Counted from the first letter of the stretch, positions 1-8,058 are shown. The stretch: DNA of 64,000 bases from an uncultured Clostridia bacterium (GCA_934255135.1 CAKQMV010000010.1:13756-77755); one strand, 5' to 3'. Translations and numbers: made by a program. The notes: generated by a model not told the origin, from the letters alone.

Positions 1-174
1 GGACACTGTGAGATGCATGCTAAGAAGGCACTTGAGGCAATTGATGGAGTTGAGAGTGCAGCAGTAAGCCATGAGAATGGAACAGCTGTTGTAACACTAA
101 GCAAGGATATTGCTAATGATGTTTTTAAGAAGGCAATCGACGAGCAGGGATACAAAGTAACAGAGATTAAGTAG
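1..174 (+). CDS. Heavy-metal-associated (HMA) domain protein, 3' end only
   Basis: The gene is cut by the window start; 57 residues to a TAG stop are visible. They begin with GHCEMHAKKALEAIDGVESA, which is the usual sequence just after the first Cys of an HMA MxCxxC copper/heavy-metal site, and run to the end of a beta-alpha-beta-beta-alpha-beta fold. This could be a CopZ-type metallochaperone or the C-terminal metal-binding domain of a metal P-type ATPase; the sequence shown cannot decide. The next gene, a metal GTPase, starts 18 bases downstream in the same direction, so a shared metal-homeostasis operon is likely. Confidence 0.75.
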   Translation, partial: GHCEMHAKKALEAIDGVESAAVSHENGTAVVTLSKDIANDVFKKAIDEQGYKVTEIK

Positions 175-192
175 TCAAAGGAGATGGTAGAG

Positions 193-1416
193 ATGACTAA
201 AGTAGATATTTTCAGTGGTTTTCTGGGCGCTGGCAAAACAACTCTTATCAAGAAGCTGATTTCCGAGGCCTACGGCGACGAGAAGCTTGTTCTTATCGAG
301 AATGAGTTCGGTGAGATTGGTGTAGATAGCGGATTCCTTAAGAATACAGGAATCCAGATCAACGAGATGAACGCAGGATGCATCTGCTGCACACTTGTTG
401 GAGATTTTGCTAAGGCGCTTGCAGAGGTTGTAGAGCAGTATCATCCTGACAGAATTCTTATCGAGCCATCAGGCGTTGGTAAGCTTTCTGATGTAATTAT
501 TGCAGTTCAGGACTGTCACATCGAAGATCTTGAGCTAAACAGCTTCACAACAGTTGTTGATGCTAAGAGATGCAAGTCAATGATGATGAGCTTCGGTGAG
601 TTCTATGAGAACCAGGTTGAGAATGCAAGCTCAATAGTACTAAGCCACCAGGCTGGACTTTCTGATGAGAAGATTAAGGAAGTAATCGATATGATCAGAG
701 AGCACAACACTACATGCTCAATCGTTACAAGCGACTGGACTGATATCGATGGTGCTAAGATTCTCAAGGTTATGGAGGATAACAAGACTATGTCAGCAGA
801 GCTTGAGCATCTTAGAGCTGAGGCACAGCACGAGCTCGAGCATCATCACCACGATCATGATCATCACGACGGTGAGTGCTGCTGCGGTCATGACCACGAT
901 TATGAGCATGAGCATCATCACCACGATCATGATCATCACGACGGTGAGTGTTGCTGCGGTCACGATCATGAGCACGAACATGAACATGAGCATCATCACC
1001 ACGATCATGACCATCACGACGGTGAGTGCTGCTGCGGTCATGACCACGATCATGAGCATGAGCATGAACATCATCACCACGATCATGACCACCATGATGG
1101 TGAATGCAGCTGTGGATGCGGTCACGATCACCACGGACATCACCATGCTGATGAGGTGTTTGATGAGATGGCATGCCACACAGCTAACAAGTATAGCAAG
1201 GAAGAGATTAAAGAGATTCTTGATTCGCTCGACGAGTGCGGAGAGGTTCTAAGAGCTAAGGGTATTGTTGAGAATACTGACGGAACATGGATGGAGTTTG
1301 ACTACGTACCTGGCGAGGGCGAGGTAAGAGAAGGCTCTGCTGATGCGACAGGAACAGTAATTGTAATCGGAACAGGCCTCAAGAAAGATAAGCTCGCACA
1401 GCTCTTCAGATTCTAA
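193..1416 (+). CDS. CobW/G3E-family metal GTPase with a His/Cys-rich repeat insert
   Basis: A P-loop GTPase of the CobW/COG0523 (G3E) family, whose members hand metals such as zinc to client proteins. Walker A GFLGAGKTT lies at residues 9-17 and the family metal motif CxCC (GCICC) at 62-66. A CobW C-terminal domain follows residue 325. Between them, residues 217-319 hold four tandem repeats of a His/Asp/Glu-rich stretch, each with a Cys cluster (GECCCGHDH). Such His-rich linkers are known in this family as metal-binding tails, but this one is unusually long and regular. I chose ATG 193 because AAAGGAG (177-183) sits 9 bases upstream; the ATG at 184 touches the ribosome binding site. It follows an HMA protein and precedes a second G3E GTPase, so zinc/transition-metal supply is the likely job. 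The exact metal is unknown. Confidence 0.88.
   Translation: MTKVDIFSGFLGAGKTTLIKKLISEAYGDEKLVLIENEFGEIGVDSGFLKNTGIQINEMNAGCICCTLVGDFAKALAEVVEQYHPDRILIEPSGVGKLSDVIIAVQDCHIEDLELNSFTTVVDAKRCKSMMMSFGEFYENQVENASSIVLSHQAGLSDEKIKEVIDMIREHNTTCSIVTSDWTDIDGAKILKVMEDNKTMSAELEHLRAEAQHELEHHHHDHDHHDGECCCGHDHDYEHEHHHHDHDHHDGECCCGHDHEHEHEHEHHHHDHDHHDGECCCGHDHDHEHEHEHHHHDHDHHDGECSCGCGHDHHGHHHADEVFDEMACHTANKYSKEEIKEILDSLDECGEVLRAKGIVENTDGTWMEFDYVPGEGEVREGSADATGTVIVIGTGLKKDKLAQLFRF
841..1149 (+). repeat. Coding tandem repeat: four His/Cys-rich units of 72-78 bp
   Basis: Four near-identical in-frame units start at 841, 913, 991 and 1069, giving periods of 72, 78 and 78 bp. Each begins CATCATCACCACGATCATGA and encodes HHHHDHDHHDGECxCGHDH followed by a His/Glu tail. 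The high DNA identity means the array can expand or contract by slippage or recombination. It lies wholly inside the CobW-family GTPase and is not a CRISPR array. Confidence 0.95.
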
Positions 1417-1442
1417 GATTTTGGTTATAAAGGGGAAGTTTA

Positions 1443-2390
1443 ATGTTAAATGATAAGCCTGTCTTTATCTTCACCGGCTTTCTCGGTGGAGGTAAGACTG
1501 AATTTATACAGGATACACTCTCTAACCCTGAGTTCGGAAACGATGGAAGAACACTCCTCGTTGTATGTGAATACGGCGAGCTAGAATACGAACCGGAGAA
1601 GTTTGCAGGACCAGGCGTTGAGATTGTAAGAATTAACAGCGAGGATGAGCTTAAGAATGGAGCTCTCATCGAAGCGGTAAAGAATGCGAAGAAGTTCGAT
1701 CGTGTAATCGTCGAATACAACGGAATGTGGATGCTCGAAAGTCTTTTTGCCGGAATGCCAAGAAACTGGTTCGTTGCACAGGAGATGACTCTATTTGACG
1801 CAACAACCTTCGAAATCTACAACAAGAACATGCGTCAGCTCTGCTTCGATAAAATGAAGACTGCAGAGATGGTCGTATTCAACAGATTCACTCACGGTGC
1901 GGACAAGATGCCTTTCCACAAGGAAGTGAGAATTGCCAACAGAAGATCTATTATTGTCTATGAGTATGGCCCTCACGATATGGAGGTTGATGACATCGAG
2001 GATCCGCTACCATACGATATGAATGCGAAGAGGATTGATCTTGATCCCGACTGGTACGCAGAATGGTACCGTGACATCAACGAGAATATGGATGTCTACG
2101 ATGGCAAAATCATCAAGCTTAAGGGCAGAGTTGCTCTCGTCGATGAGCTTCCGAGTGGTCAGTTTGCTGTCGGTCGTCACGTGATGACTTGCTGCGAAGA
2201 TGATATTCAGTTCGCGGCTCTTATGGCATATGCGACAGATACATCTGACCTTAAGGTCGGCGACTGGGTCGAGATTGAGGCAAAAATCAGAGTAGAATAT
2301 GAGAAGGCTTACGGAGAGAAGGGACCTGTGCTCAGATGTAAGAGTGTAACAAAGTGTGAACCTGCTGATCCGGAAGTCGCGACATTCTAG
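1443..2390 (+). CDS. G3E-like GTPase fused to a YcgQ/DUF1980-like domain
   Basis: The first ~200 of 315 residues are a second G3E/CobW-like P-loop GTPase: Walker A TGFLGGGKTEF at residues 11-21, then a base-binding/switch region. The CxCC metal motif is absent; the matching stretch reads VEIVRINSEDEL. The last ~100 residues (YDGKIIKLKGRVA through VMTCCEDD to KSVTKCEPADPE) resemble the C-terminal domain of the TIGR03943/YcgQ (DUF1980) family, which normally partners the YcgR permease and co-occurs with CobW GTPases. Joining the two in one chain is consistent with a metal-delivery or metal-dependent envelope role. Start ATG 1443 follows AAGGGGAAG. It lies 26 bases after the first GTPase, so the two are probably co-transcribed. 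The domain assignment is from motif memory and should be tested by a profile search. Confidence 0.72.
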   Translation: MLNDKPVFIFTGFLGGGKTEFIQDTLSNPEFGNDGRTLLVVCEYGELEYEPEKFAGPGVEIVRINSEDELKNGALIEAVKNAKKFDRVIVEYNGMWMLESLFAGMPRNWFVAQEMTLFDATTFEIYNKNMRQLCFDKMKTAEMVVFNRFTHGADKMPFHKEVRIANRRSIIVYEYGPHDMEVDDIEDPLPYDMNAKRIDLDPDWYAEWYRDINENMDVYDGKIIKLKGRVALVDELPSGQFAVGRHVMTCCEDDIQFAALMAYATDTSDLKVGDWVEIEAKIRVEYEKAYGEKGPVLRCKSVTKCEPADPEVATF

Positions 2391-2432
2391 ATATGCTGTA
2401 ACTCCCGTAATGAGAGGTAGGTAGATAAATAA

Positions 2433-4640
2433 ATGACTAAACGAATTAGCACCGTAATTGCAATAGTGGTGATGATTTCCATGATATCGACGAGCGTGGT
2501 TCTCGCAGCGACGAACAAGTCGCCATTCAGTGGCACCGGTTACAGTAACTTCATAATTCCATCCGGTCACGAGAAGGATACAATCGTGAATGGAATTGAT
2601 GTATCTGTGTTCCAGTCAAGAAAGGGTCAGGATGCGGTGTCGAATCTGAACTGGTCAACTGTAAAGTCAAAGGGTGTTGACTATGCGATTCTCAGAGTAG
2701 GTGGAACCTATGCGGCTTCACTTAAATATTATGGTGATGAGACCTTTAAGGATCACTACAATAAGGCCAAGAAAGCCGGTATGGGAATCGGAATTTACTG
2801 GCTGTCACAGGCGATGACTGAGTCGAAGGCCAAGGCAGAGGCAAAGAAGGCTGTTGCGGCACTTCAGTCATATGGAATTGGTCCGGAAGATCTTCAGCTT
2901 CCTGTATATATGGACTATGAGTTCGTATCAGGCGGCAAGATGAATTCATCTACTCTTACAAGGGGTAAGGGAACCAAGGCTGCCAAAGCTTTCTGTAAGA
3001 CAATCGAGTCATATGGATATCAGTCCGGAATCTATGCGAGTACAAGCTTCTATGATAAGTATATAGATGCATCGCAGCTTCCTAAGACAACAAGACTGTG
3101 GGTTGCTCAGTATTACAACAGATGCGAATACACAAAGCGCAGGTTCGATATGTGGCAGTATTCAAGCAGTGGCAAGCTTACGAACATGTTCATAGATTCG
3201 AACAACAAGGTTGTAGACTGTAACTTCATGTATCTTGGAGATTCATCAGACTCAAGCTCAGATACTGATATTTCGAACTGCAAGGTTGTATGCGACAAGA
3301 GCGTGAAATATCTAGGCTCAGGAAAGCTGCATACTCCTGATGTAAAGGTTACCAGCCCTTCAGGAACCGTGCTCAGTGAGGACAAGGATTACACCTTGAT
3401 GTACATCAAGAATACTGCGAAGGGGACTGCGAAGGTATATATCCAGGGCCTTGGCAAGTACTCGGGATATAGAGTAACTTCATATAAGATAACAGGTGAT
3501 GAACCTACAGATGGTAATCTGAGTGTGCTCGGCGATTCGCTTAGCTTCGCATCAGGCTCTGGTTATTCCAAGTCTGGAAATGATTACATCAAGGGTGTCG
3601 CACCAGAAACATCGATAAGCAAGTTCAAGTCGAATATAAAGCTTCCTTCTGCATACACAGTAGAGGTTGTAAATGCAAATCACGGTAAAGCGTCAGGAAA
3701 CATCAGAACTGGCTGGTATGTCCAGTTCTACAAGGACAACGTACTTGAGGCGAGTGCGCGCATTGTTGTAACCGGCGATGTAAACAAGGATGGAAAGTGT
3801 AACGAGGGCGATGTTGAACTTGTTGCACAGAATCTTGTCGGACTGAATACGCTCGATACAATCCAGAAGAAGGCAGCAGCTAAGGGCGCAACCAAGGTTC
3901 AGCTTAAGCACCTTGGAATCCTGATAGGTAACGCTTCTACGGCCAAAACAGCATCTCTCGAGTCAGAAGATTCCGCAGAGACTGTTGCTGAAAATCTTGA
4001 GACCGGTGAATCTCGCGCTGCTGCAGGAAGCGTAAGCATTAACAAAACACAGGCCTTCAAGGGTCAGAATGTTTATGCAACAATAAGTGCCAACTCATCT
4101 AAGAAGCACGTTGCAATGCTTGTAGATCTGTCAATCGGCAAGGGCTTCAATTATTCGATGGTTACAGAAGGAAAATACTTCTATAATAACGGCAAGCTCC
4201 TTGTTTATGCACTTAACGGAGATAAGGCAAGCTGTAAGTACAAGCTGAGATCAAACACTGCAGGCACACATACCGTGTCCTTCAGCGGAAATGCGGCAAC
4301 AGCAGACGGAAGCACTTTTGCATGCAAAGGCAATGATAAGGTTAAGATCGTCTCAGCAAAGGCGCCAGCGATCAGCGAGATTACTTCCGGAACGAAGTAT
4401 CTCAAGGTGAACTGGGAGAAAGCGGATAAAGCGCCGTTTACCGGTTACCAGATCAGATACAGCACCAAGTCTTCAATGAAGAGTGCGAAAACTGTAACCG
4501 TTAAATCGTCCAAAATCTTCACTAAGAAGGTAAGCAGATTGACTTCCGGCAAGAAGTATTACGTTCAGGTTCGAGGATATATCAATGCAACAACGCATTC
4601 ATCGACCTGGAGTAAGTCGTCATCCGTAACTGTTAAATAG
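2433..4640 (+). CDS. Secreted GH25 muramidase with dockerin-like, Ig-like and FnIII domains
   Basis: A 735-residue secreted cell-wall hydrolase. Residues 1-26 are a signal peptide ending near VVLAATN. Residues ~50-270 form a glycoside hydrolase family 25 (lysozyme/1,4-beta-N-acetylmuramidase) domain with NGIDVSVFQ (Asp56) and the catalytic PVYMDYEF pair (Asp161, Glu163) and a late DMWQYSSSG strand. Next come an Ig-like module (~280-355), a region with GDVNKDGKCNEGDVEL at ~448-463 that resembles a dockerin type I calcium repeat, a cohesin/Ig-like beta domain (~535-640) and a C-terminal fibronectin type III domain (~645-735). There is no LPxTG motif. It likely remodels peptidoglycan or lyses neighbours; the accessory domains probably bind surfaces. 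The small membrane protein downstream begins 10 bases after the stop, suggesting co-expression. Confidence 0.88.
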   Translation: MTKRISTVIAIVVMISMISTSVVLAATNKSPFSGTGYSNFIIPSGHEKDTIVNGIDVSVFQSRKGQDAVSNLNWSTVKSKGVDYAILRVGGTYAASLKYYGDETFKDHYNKAKKAGMGIGIYWLSQAMTESKAKAEAKKAVAALQSYGIGPEDLQLPVYMDYEFVSGGKMNSSTLTRGKGTKAAKAFCKTIESYGYQSGIYASTSFYDKYIDASQLPKTTRLWVAQYYNRCEYTKRRFDMWQYSSSGKLTNMFIDSNNKVVDCNFMYLGDSSDSSSDTDISNCKVVCDKSVKYLGSGKLHTPDVKVTSPSGTVLSEDKDYTLMYIKNTAKGTAKVYIQGLGKYSGYRVTSYKITGDEPTDGNLSVLGDSLSFASGSGYSKSGNDYIKGVAPETSISKFKSNIKLPSAYTVEVVNANHGKASGNIRTGWYVQFYKDNVLEASARIVVTGDVNKDGKCNEGDVELVAQNLVGLNTLDTIQKKAAAKGATKVQLKHLGILIGNASTAKTASLESEDSAETVAENLETGESRAAAGSVSINKTQAFKGQNVYATISANSSKKHVAMLVDLSIGKGFNYSMVTEGKYFYNNGKLLVYALNGDKASCKYKLRSNTAGTHTVSFSGNAATADGSTFACKGNDKVKIVSAKAPAISEITSGTKYLKVNWEKADKAPFTGYQIRYSTKSSMKSAKTVTVKSSKIFTKKVSRLTSGKKYYVQVRGYINATTHSSTWSKSSSVTVK

Positions 4641-4650
4641 GAGAATGCTT

Positions 4651-5082
4651 ATGGACACTTCGACTGGCAAGAATATAATAATGAAGATCGCTGTGATTCT
4701 GCTGTGCATAGTAATTGCACTCGGTATGGGCGCTGTTACGGTTTCTGCAGCAGATAACCATGGGCGCGATGCGCATTCTGAGTCGATGTCTGTCGGACCT
4801 GACGGAAGCAAGAAGGGTGCGCTTGAAAAGCCGAAGAATTACAAGCCTTCTGTCGATATGGACAATCTCGAACCTGAAGGAGAGCCTATAGTGATTTCAT
4901 CAGACGACGAGGAAGAGCCAGAGGACAGTGAGGCAGTTGATGACAATGAAGATAAAGAAACTGAGAAAGATAAAGAAGATAAGGAGGACCATCTGATGGA
5001 CAGCAGAATTATGGCAGCAATGATTGCTGCGGCAGCGACAATTGCAGTGTGCGAATACATCAAAAGCAGAAGAAATAAATAA
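4651..5082 (+). CDS. Small acidic membrane/secreted protein, unknown function
   Basis: I do not recognise this 143-residue protein. Residues ~8-33 are a hydrophobic signal or anchor ending VTVSAADN. The middle (~70-115) is a highly charged Asp/Glu/Lys stretch (SDDEEEPEDSEAVDD, then KDKEDKED). Near the C-terminus is a second hydrophobic helix (MAAMIAAAATIAVCEYI) and a basic tail KSRRNK. That pattern, hydrophobic helix followed by Lys/Arg, looks like a membrane anchor with an extracytoplasmic acidic segment. I chose ATG 4651 because AGGAG ends 7 bases upstream; ATG 4645 is too close. It follows the GH25 muramidase directly and may assist or anchor it, which is inference only. Confidence 0.6.
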   Translation: MDTSTGKNIIMKIAVILLCIVIALGMGAVTVSAADNHGRDAHSESMSVGPDGSKKGALEKPKNYKPSVDMDNLEPEGEPIVISSDDEEEPEDSEAVDDNEDKETEKDKEDKEDHLMDSRIMAAMIAAAATIAVCEYIKSRRNK

Positions 5083-5118
5083 AAACATATGTTCTTTTAC
5101 TAAGAAGAGAGTTATAAT
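5083..5118 (+). promoter_or_regulatory. Probable SOS promoter with LexA-like box
   Basis: AAACATATGTTC (5083-5094) differs by one base from the Gram-positive LexA core GAAC-N4-GTTC. A perfect TATAAT (5113-5118) follows, with the -35 region (5090-5095) lying inside the box, so a bound repressor would block the promoter. It stands before a UvrX-type polymerase and YolD gene, a pair that is SOS-controlled in Bacillus. The -35 hexamer itself is poor. Confidence 0.6.
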
Positions 5119-5167
5119 AGGGGCACAGCAATTTACTGCTTGAAATATTCACTTAAGGAGGCTTTGA

Positions 5168-6454
5168 ATGAAGGATGATAACAGAGTCTACCTCGTTATA
5201 GACTTAAAGTCGTTTTTCGCTTCCGTCGAGTGTGTAGAGAGAGGATTAGATCCGATGACTACGGATCTTGTTGTAGCTGACATGGAGAGGACGGATAAGA
5301 CTATATGTCTTGCCGTCTCTCCTTCTCTTAAGGCAAAGGGCGTCAGAAACAGATGCAGGGTATTCGAGATTCCTAAGCATCTTGAGTACATAACAGCTGT
5401 TCCGAGGATGCAGAAGTACGTCGAATATGCTGCGGAGATATATGGTGTATATCTCGACTACATATCGCCGGATGACATGCACGTATATTCAATAGACGAG
5501 GTTTTTATAGACATTACACCTTATCTGAAGCGGATGGGTCTTACACCAAGGGAGATGGCCAAGCTGCTTATGAGTGAGGTACTTAAGCGTGTGGGGGTTA
5601 GAGCAACCTGCGGCATAGGCACGAATATGTACCTTGCCAAGATAGCGCTCGATATTACCGCTAAGAATTCACCAGATTTTATAGGTTATCTGGACAGGGA
5701 GACATATATTAATACCTTGTGGGATCACAGACCGATTACCGATTTCTGGAGAATCGGACCTGGTACTGCAAGGCGGCTTGCCAGAATCGGTATCGAAACG
5801 ATGGGCGGTGTCGCAAGAGCTGACGAGGAGCTGCTGTACAAGATGTTCGGTGTTGATGCCGAGCTTCTTATAGATCATGCGTGGGGAATTGAGCCTACGC
5901 TGATTTCCGATATTAAGAGCTACAAGTCCAAGTCGAATTCACTGAGCAGTGGACAGGTTCTTATGCGTGACTACAGCTTTGATGAAGCTCTTATTATAAT
6001 TAAGGAGATGGCTGATGCCATGTGTCTCGATATGACTAAGAAGCATGTGTTTGCATCGAGCTTCACTATCAGCGCGGGGTATTCTAATAAGTACAATCTT
6101 CCGATGGTGCACGGCAATGTGCCGGTGCTTGTGCCGACGAATGAGGCGGCCAAGGTAATACCTTCGGTCGTTAATACGTTCAGACGGATTGTGAGCCATG
6201 AGATACCGGTGAGAAGACTGTTTATCAATGCTAATAACATAAGACCTGATACCAATGAGCATCAGATGACACTGTTTGAATTAGGTGACGATGGTGCTGA
6301 TGGTGGTGAGAGTGAGAAGAATCGCAGAATTCAGGAGACTGTCAATTCCATCAAGTCCAAGTATGGCAAGAATGCTGTGCTTAAGGGTATTGATTTCGAT
6401 GAAGTAGCGACAACCCGCGACAGAAACAACCAGATAGGAGGTCACAGGCTATGA
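5168..6454 (+). CDS. uvrX: Y-family translesion DNA polymerase, UvrX/YqjW type
   Basis: A 428-residue Y-family (DinB/UmuC) polymerase used in error-prone bypass of damaged DNA. The palm starts with VYLVIDLKSFFASVECVERG (catalytic Asp), and the second acidic motif is YSIDEVFIDITPYL; a helix-hairpin-helix region (FWRIGPGTARRLARIGI) and little-finger domain follow. The residues after the first motif and the overall length fit the Gram-positive UvrX/YqjW/UV-resistance subgroup rather than DinB. AAGGAG lies 8 bases before ATG 5168. The stop overlaps the start of the YolD-like gene, and a LexA-like box lies upstream, so the pair is probably one SOS-induced unit. This pair is common both on chromosomes and on mobile elements. 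Confidence 0.88.
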   Translation: MKDDNRVYLVIDLKSFFASVECVERGLDPMTTDLVVADMERTDKTICLAVSPSLKAKGVRNRCRVFEIPKHLEYITAVPRMQKYVEYAAEIYGVYLDYISPDDMHVYSIDEVFIDITPYLKRMGLTPREMAKLLMSEVLKRVGVRATCGIGTNMYLAKIALDITAKNSPDFIGYLDRETYINTLWDHRPITDFWRIGPGTARRLARIGIETMGGVARADEELLYKMFGVDAELLIDHAWGIEPTLISDIKSYKSKSNSLSSGQVLMRDYSFDEALIIIKEMADAMCLDMTKKHVFASSFTISAGYSNKYNLPMVHGNVPVLVPTNEAAKVIPSVVNTFRRIVSHEIPVRRLFINANNIRPDTNEHQMTLFELGDDGADGGESEKNRRIQETVNSIKSKYGKNAVLKGIDFDEVATTRDRNNQIGGHRL

Positions 6455-6840
6455 TGGAGGGTAAGCCGGATTATTTGAGGACTCGAAGCTCAACTGGGCG
6501 CAAGCAGCAGGTTAAACGAAGCAGGATGCCAAGGTCTGAGAGAGCCAAGCAGTTTGCCCCGTTCTCTCCGCTTAATGGACTTAATGAAGCACTGAGGCTC
6601 AAGGAGCTAGAGCATAGCAGCATCGACCGCATAGAGATGACGGAGGATCGCGCTTGCGTCGTGAATGAGAAGCTAAGCAGCCTGTATCTGGGAGAGCAGG
6701 TCGAGGCCACATTTTACAGCTTTGGACACTACAAGACTCTTAAGGGCGTAGTTTCAGAGATAAATTCGAGGACGAGGACACTCACGGTTGATGATACAGA
6801 GATACATTTTAAGGATTTATACGACATAAAGGCTCGATAA
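6451..6840 (+). CDS. YolD-like protein
   Basis: A 129-residue protein with the YolD-family pattern: a basic N-terminus, SRMPRSERAKQFAPFSPLNGL, and a C-terminal small beta barrel of the type VEATFYSFGHYKTLKGVV. YolD-like proteins are typically encoded next to UvrX-type Y-family polymerases and are thought to act as UmuD-like accessory factors. Here the start overlaps the polymerase stop by 4 bases, indicating translational coupling. There is no catalytic motif to be seen. No clear terminator follows before the rplM promoter. Confidence 0.8.
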   Translation: MMEGKPDYLRTRSSTGRKQQVKRSRMPRSERAKQFAPFSPLNGLNEALRLKELEHSSIDRIEMTEDRACVVNEKLSSLYLGEQVEATFYSFGHYKTLKGVVSEINSRTRTLTVDDTEIHFKDLYDIKAR

Positions 6841-6906
6841 TCTTCGAATAACACGGGATTTGGCGAGAATAATGTACATAAATTGTTCTTTTGCCCGAAA
6901 TAATGG

Positions 6907-6935
6907 TTGACGATACTTCATAGGGCAGATATAAT
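6907..6935 (+). promoter_or_regulatory. Sigma-A promoter for rplM-rpsI
   Basis: TTGACG (6907-6912), a 17-base spacer and a perfect TATAAT (6930-6935). Transcription would start near 6943 and leave a leader of about 150 bases before rplM. Confidence 0.8.
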
Positions 6936-6945
6936 TATACGGCAC

Positions 6946-7080
6946 GAAATTTGTGCGAAGTGGGGCAGGGCATGGCCCGGTAGCTCCGACACTAGTTATT
7001 ATAGTACGCCGAACACAATCTTATGATTCAAGTAGGCAGACCGAATCAGTTCCTTTTAGACTGGGAACCAAGTAGGTAGA
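6946..7080 (+). promoter_or_regulatory. Structured 5' leader of rplM, candidate L13 leader
   Basis: The untranslated leader of rplM can fold. GTTCC (7049-7053) pairs with GGAAC (7064-7068), closing a short hairpin just upstream of the ribosome binding site. A 12-base element is repeated 40 bases apart: CAAGTAGGCAGA at 7029-7040 and CAAGTAGGTAGA at 7069-7080. Many Firmicutes have an autoregulatory L13 leader RNA at this position, so the same role is inferred. I could not match it to the L13 covariance model by eye. Confidence 0.45.
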
Positions 7081-7093
7081 AAGGATTAATTAA

Positions 7094-7522
7094 ATGAAGT
7101 CTTATATCGCTAAGGCAGGAGACATCCAGCACAACTGGTATGTTATCGATGCAGAAGGAAAGACTCTCGGTAAGCTTGCTGCTGAGACAGCTATGATTCT
7201 GAGAGGAAAGAAGAAGCCAACTTACACACCACACATGGATTGCGGAGACTATGTAGTAGTAATCAACGCTGAGAAGATCTGTGTAACTGGTAAGAAGGAG
7301 TCAGACAAGATCTATAAGAGACACACTGGATACCCAGGTGGACTCAGAGAGATGACTCTTGCTGAGATGAGAGCTAAGAAGCCTGAAGAGATTATCCGTC
7401 ACGCTGTTAAGGGCATGATGCCTAAGGGTAAGCTTGGAAGAGCTATGTTCAAGAAGCTAAAGGTATACGCAGGACCTGAGCACCCACATACTGCTCAGCA
7501 GCCTGAAGAGTGGACATTCTAG
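7094..7522 (+). CDS. rplM: 50S ribosomal protein L13
   Basis: The 142 residues match L13 at full length: [25 protein letters not shown] near the N-terminus, [25 protein letters not shown], and the C-terminal [18 protein letters not shown]13 is an early assembly protein of the large subunit and binds 23S rRNA. It lies first in the conserved rplM-rpsI operon, 17 bases before rpsI, behind a strong promoter and a structured leader. Confidence 0.98.
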   Translation: MKSYIAKAGDIQHNWYVIDAEGKTLGKLAAETAMILRGKKKPTYTPHMDCGDYVVVINAEKICVTGKKESDKIYKRHTGYPGGLREMTLAEMRAKKPEEIIRHAVKGMMPKGKLGRAMFKKLKVYAGPEHPHTAQQPEEWTF

Positions 7523-7539
7523 GAAGGGAGGACTAAACA

Positions 7540-7938
7540 ATGGCTAAGGCAATGTATCAGGCAACAGGTAGAAGAAAGTCTTCAGTTGCAAGAGTTAGAC
7601 TCGTTCCTGGAACTGGAAGAATCGTAATCAACAAGAGAGATCTTGATGATTATTTCGGAGCTAAGGAGCTCGTTAAGAACGAGGTTAAGAGACCTCTCGA
7701 GATGACTGAGACACTCGGTAAGTTCGATGTACTCGCTACTGTAAACGGTGGTGGATTCACAGGACAGGCTGGAGCACTCAGACACGGAATTTCAAGAGCA
7801 CTTTGCGAGGTAGATGCAGACGCTTACAGAGCAATGCTTAAGGCTGCAGGATTCCTTACAAGAGACTCAAGAATGAAGGAAAGAAAGAAGCCAGGTCTCA
7901 AGAAGGCAAGAAGAGCTTCACAGTTCTCAAAGAGATAA
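7540..7938 (+). CDS. rpsI: 30S ribosomal protein S9
   Basis: 132 residues of S9: [19 protein letters not shown], then [19 protein letters not shown] and the basic C-terminal tail ending QFSKR, which in S9 contacts the P-site tRNA. GGAGG precedes the ATG. Its last codons (TTCTCAAAGAGATAA) double as the left edge of the accessory island: the same string recurs at 18281 and 24983. The gene is intact, so integration has left the reading frame and stop unharmed. Confidence 0.98.
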   Translation: MAKAMYQATGRRKSSVARVRLVPGTGRIVINKRDLDDYFGAKELVKNEVKRPLEMTETLGKFDVLATVNGGGFTGQAGALRHGISRALCEVDADAYRAMLKAAGFLTRDSRMKERKKPGLKKARRASQFSKR

Positions 7939-7942
7939 TCTC
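7924..7942 (+). other. Candidate attL: 3' end of rpsI
   Basis: TTCTCAAAGAGATAAT (7924-7939) is repeated exactly at 24983-24998, and CAAAGAGATAATCTC (7928-7942) exactly at 18281-18295. A tyrosine integrase fragment lies just inside. Matches of 15-16 bases are not expected by chance in 64 kb. The site fits integration at the 3' end of rpsI, with the gene end recreated by the element. Confidence 0.65.
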
Positions 7943-8027
7943 AGAACTGCTGAGCACAACGGAAACCTTGAAATTAGTGGGTTTCTGACAGATTGGATAG
8001 TTATGAAAATTGCAGATTTCCGGTTCG

Positions 8028-8058
8028 TTACTAACACATTACTAACATGTTACTAACA
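8028..8058 (+). repeat. Three TTACTAACA repeats at 11-bp spacing
   Basis: TTACTAACA occurs at 8028-8036, 8039-8047 and 8050-8058, a period of exactly 11 bp, so the copies lie on one face of the helix. They lie between the candidate attL and the integrase. Arm-type integrase or excisionase binding sites are a natural reading, but this is inference. Confidence 0.6.

Noticed and set aside
841..1149. CRISPR-like regular repeats
   Set aside because: Units are in frame, joined without unique spacers and encode the metal-binding array; no cas genes are nearby.
749..1252. Long open frames on both strands over the His-rich region
   Set aside because: They are shadows created by the CAT/CAC/GAT repeats of the GTPase gene; none has a ribosome binding site or a plausible protein.
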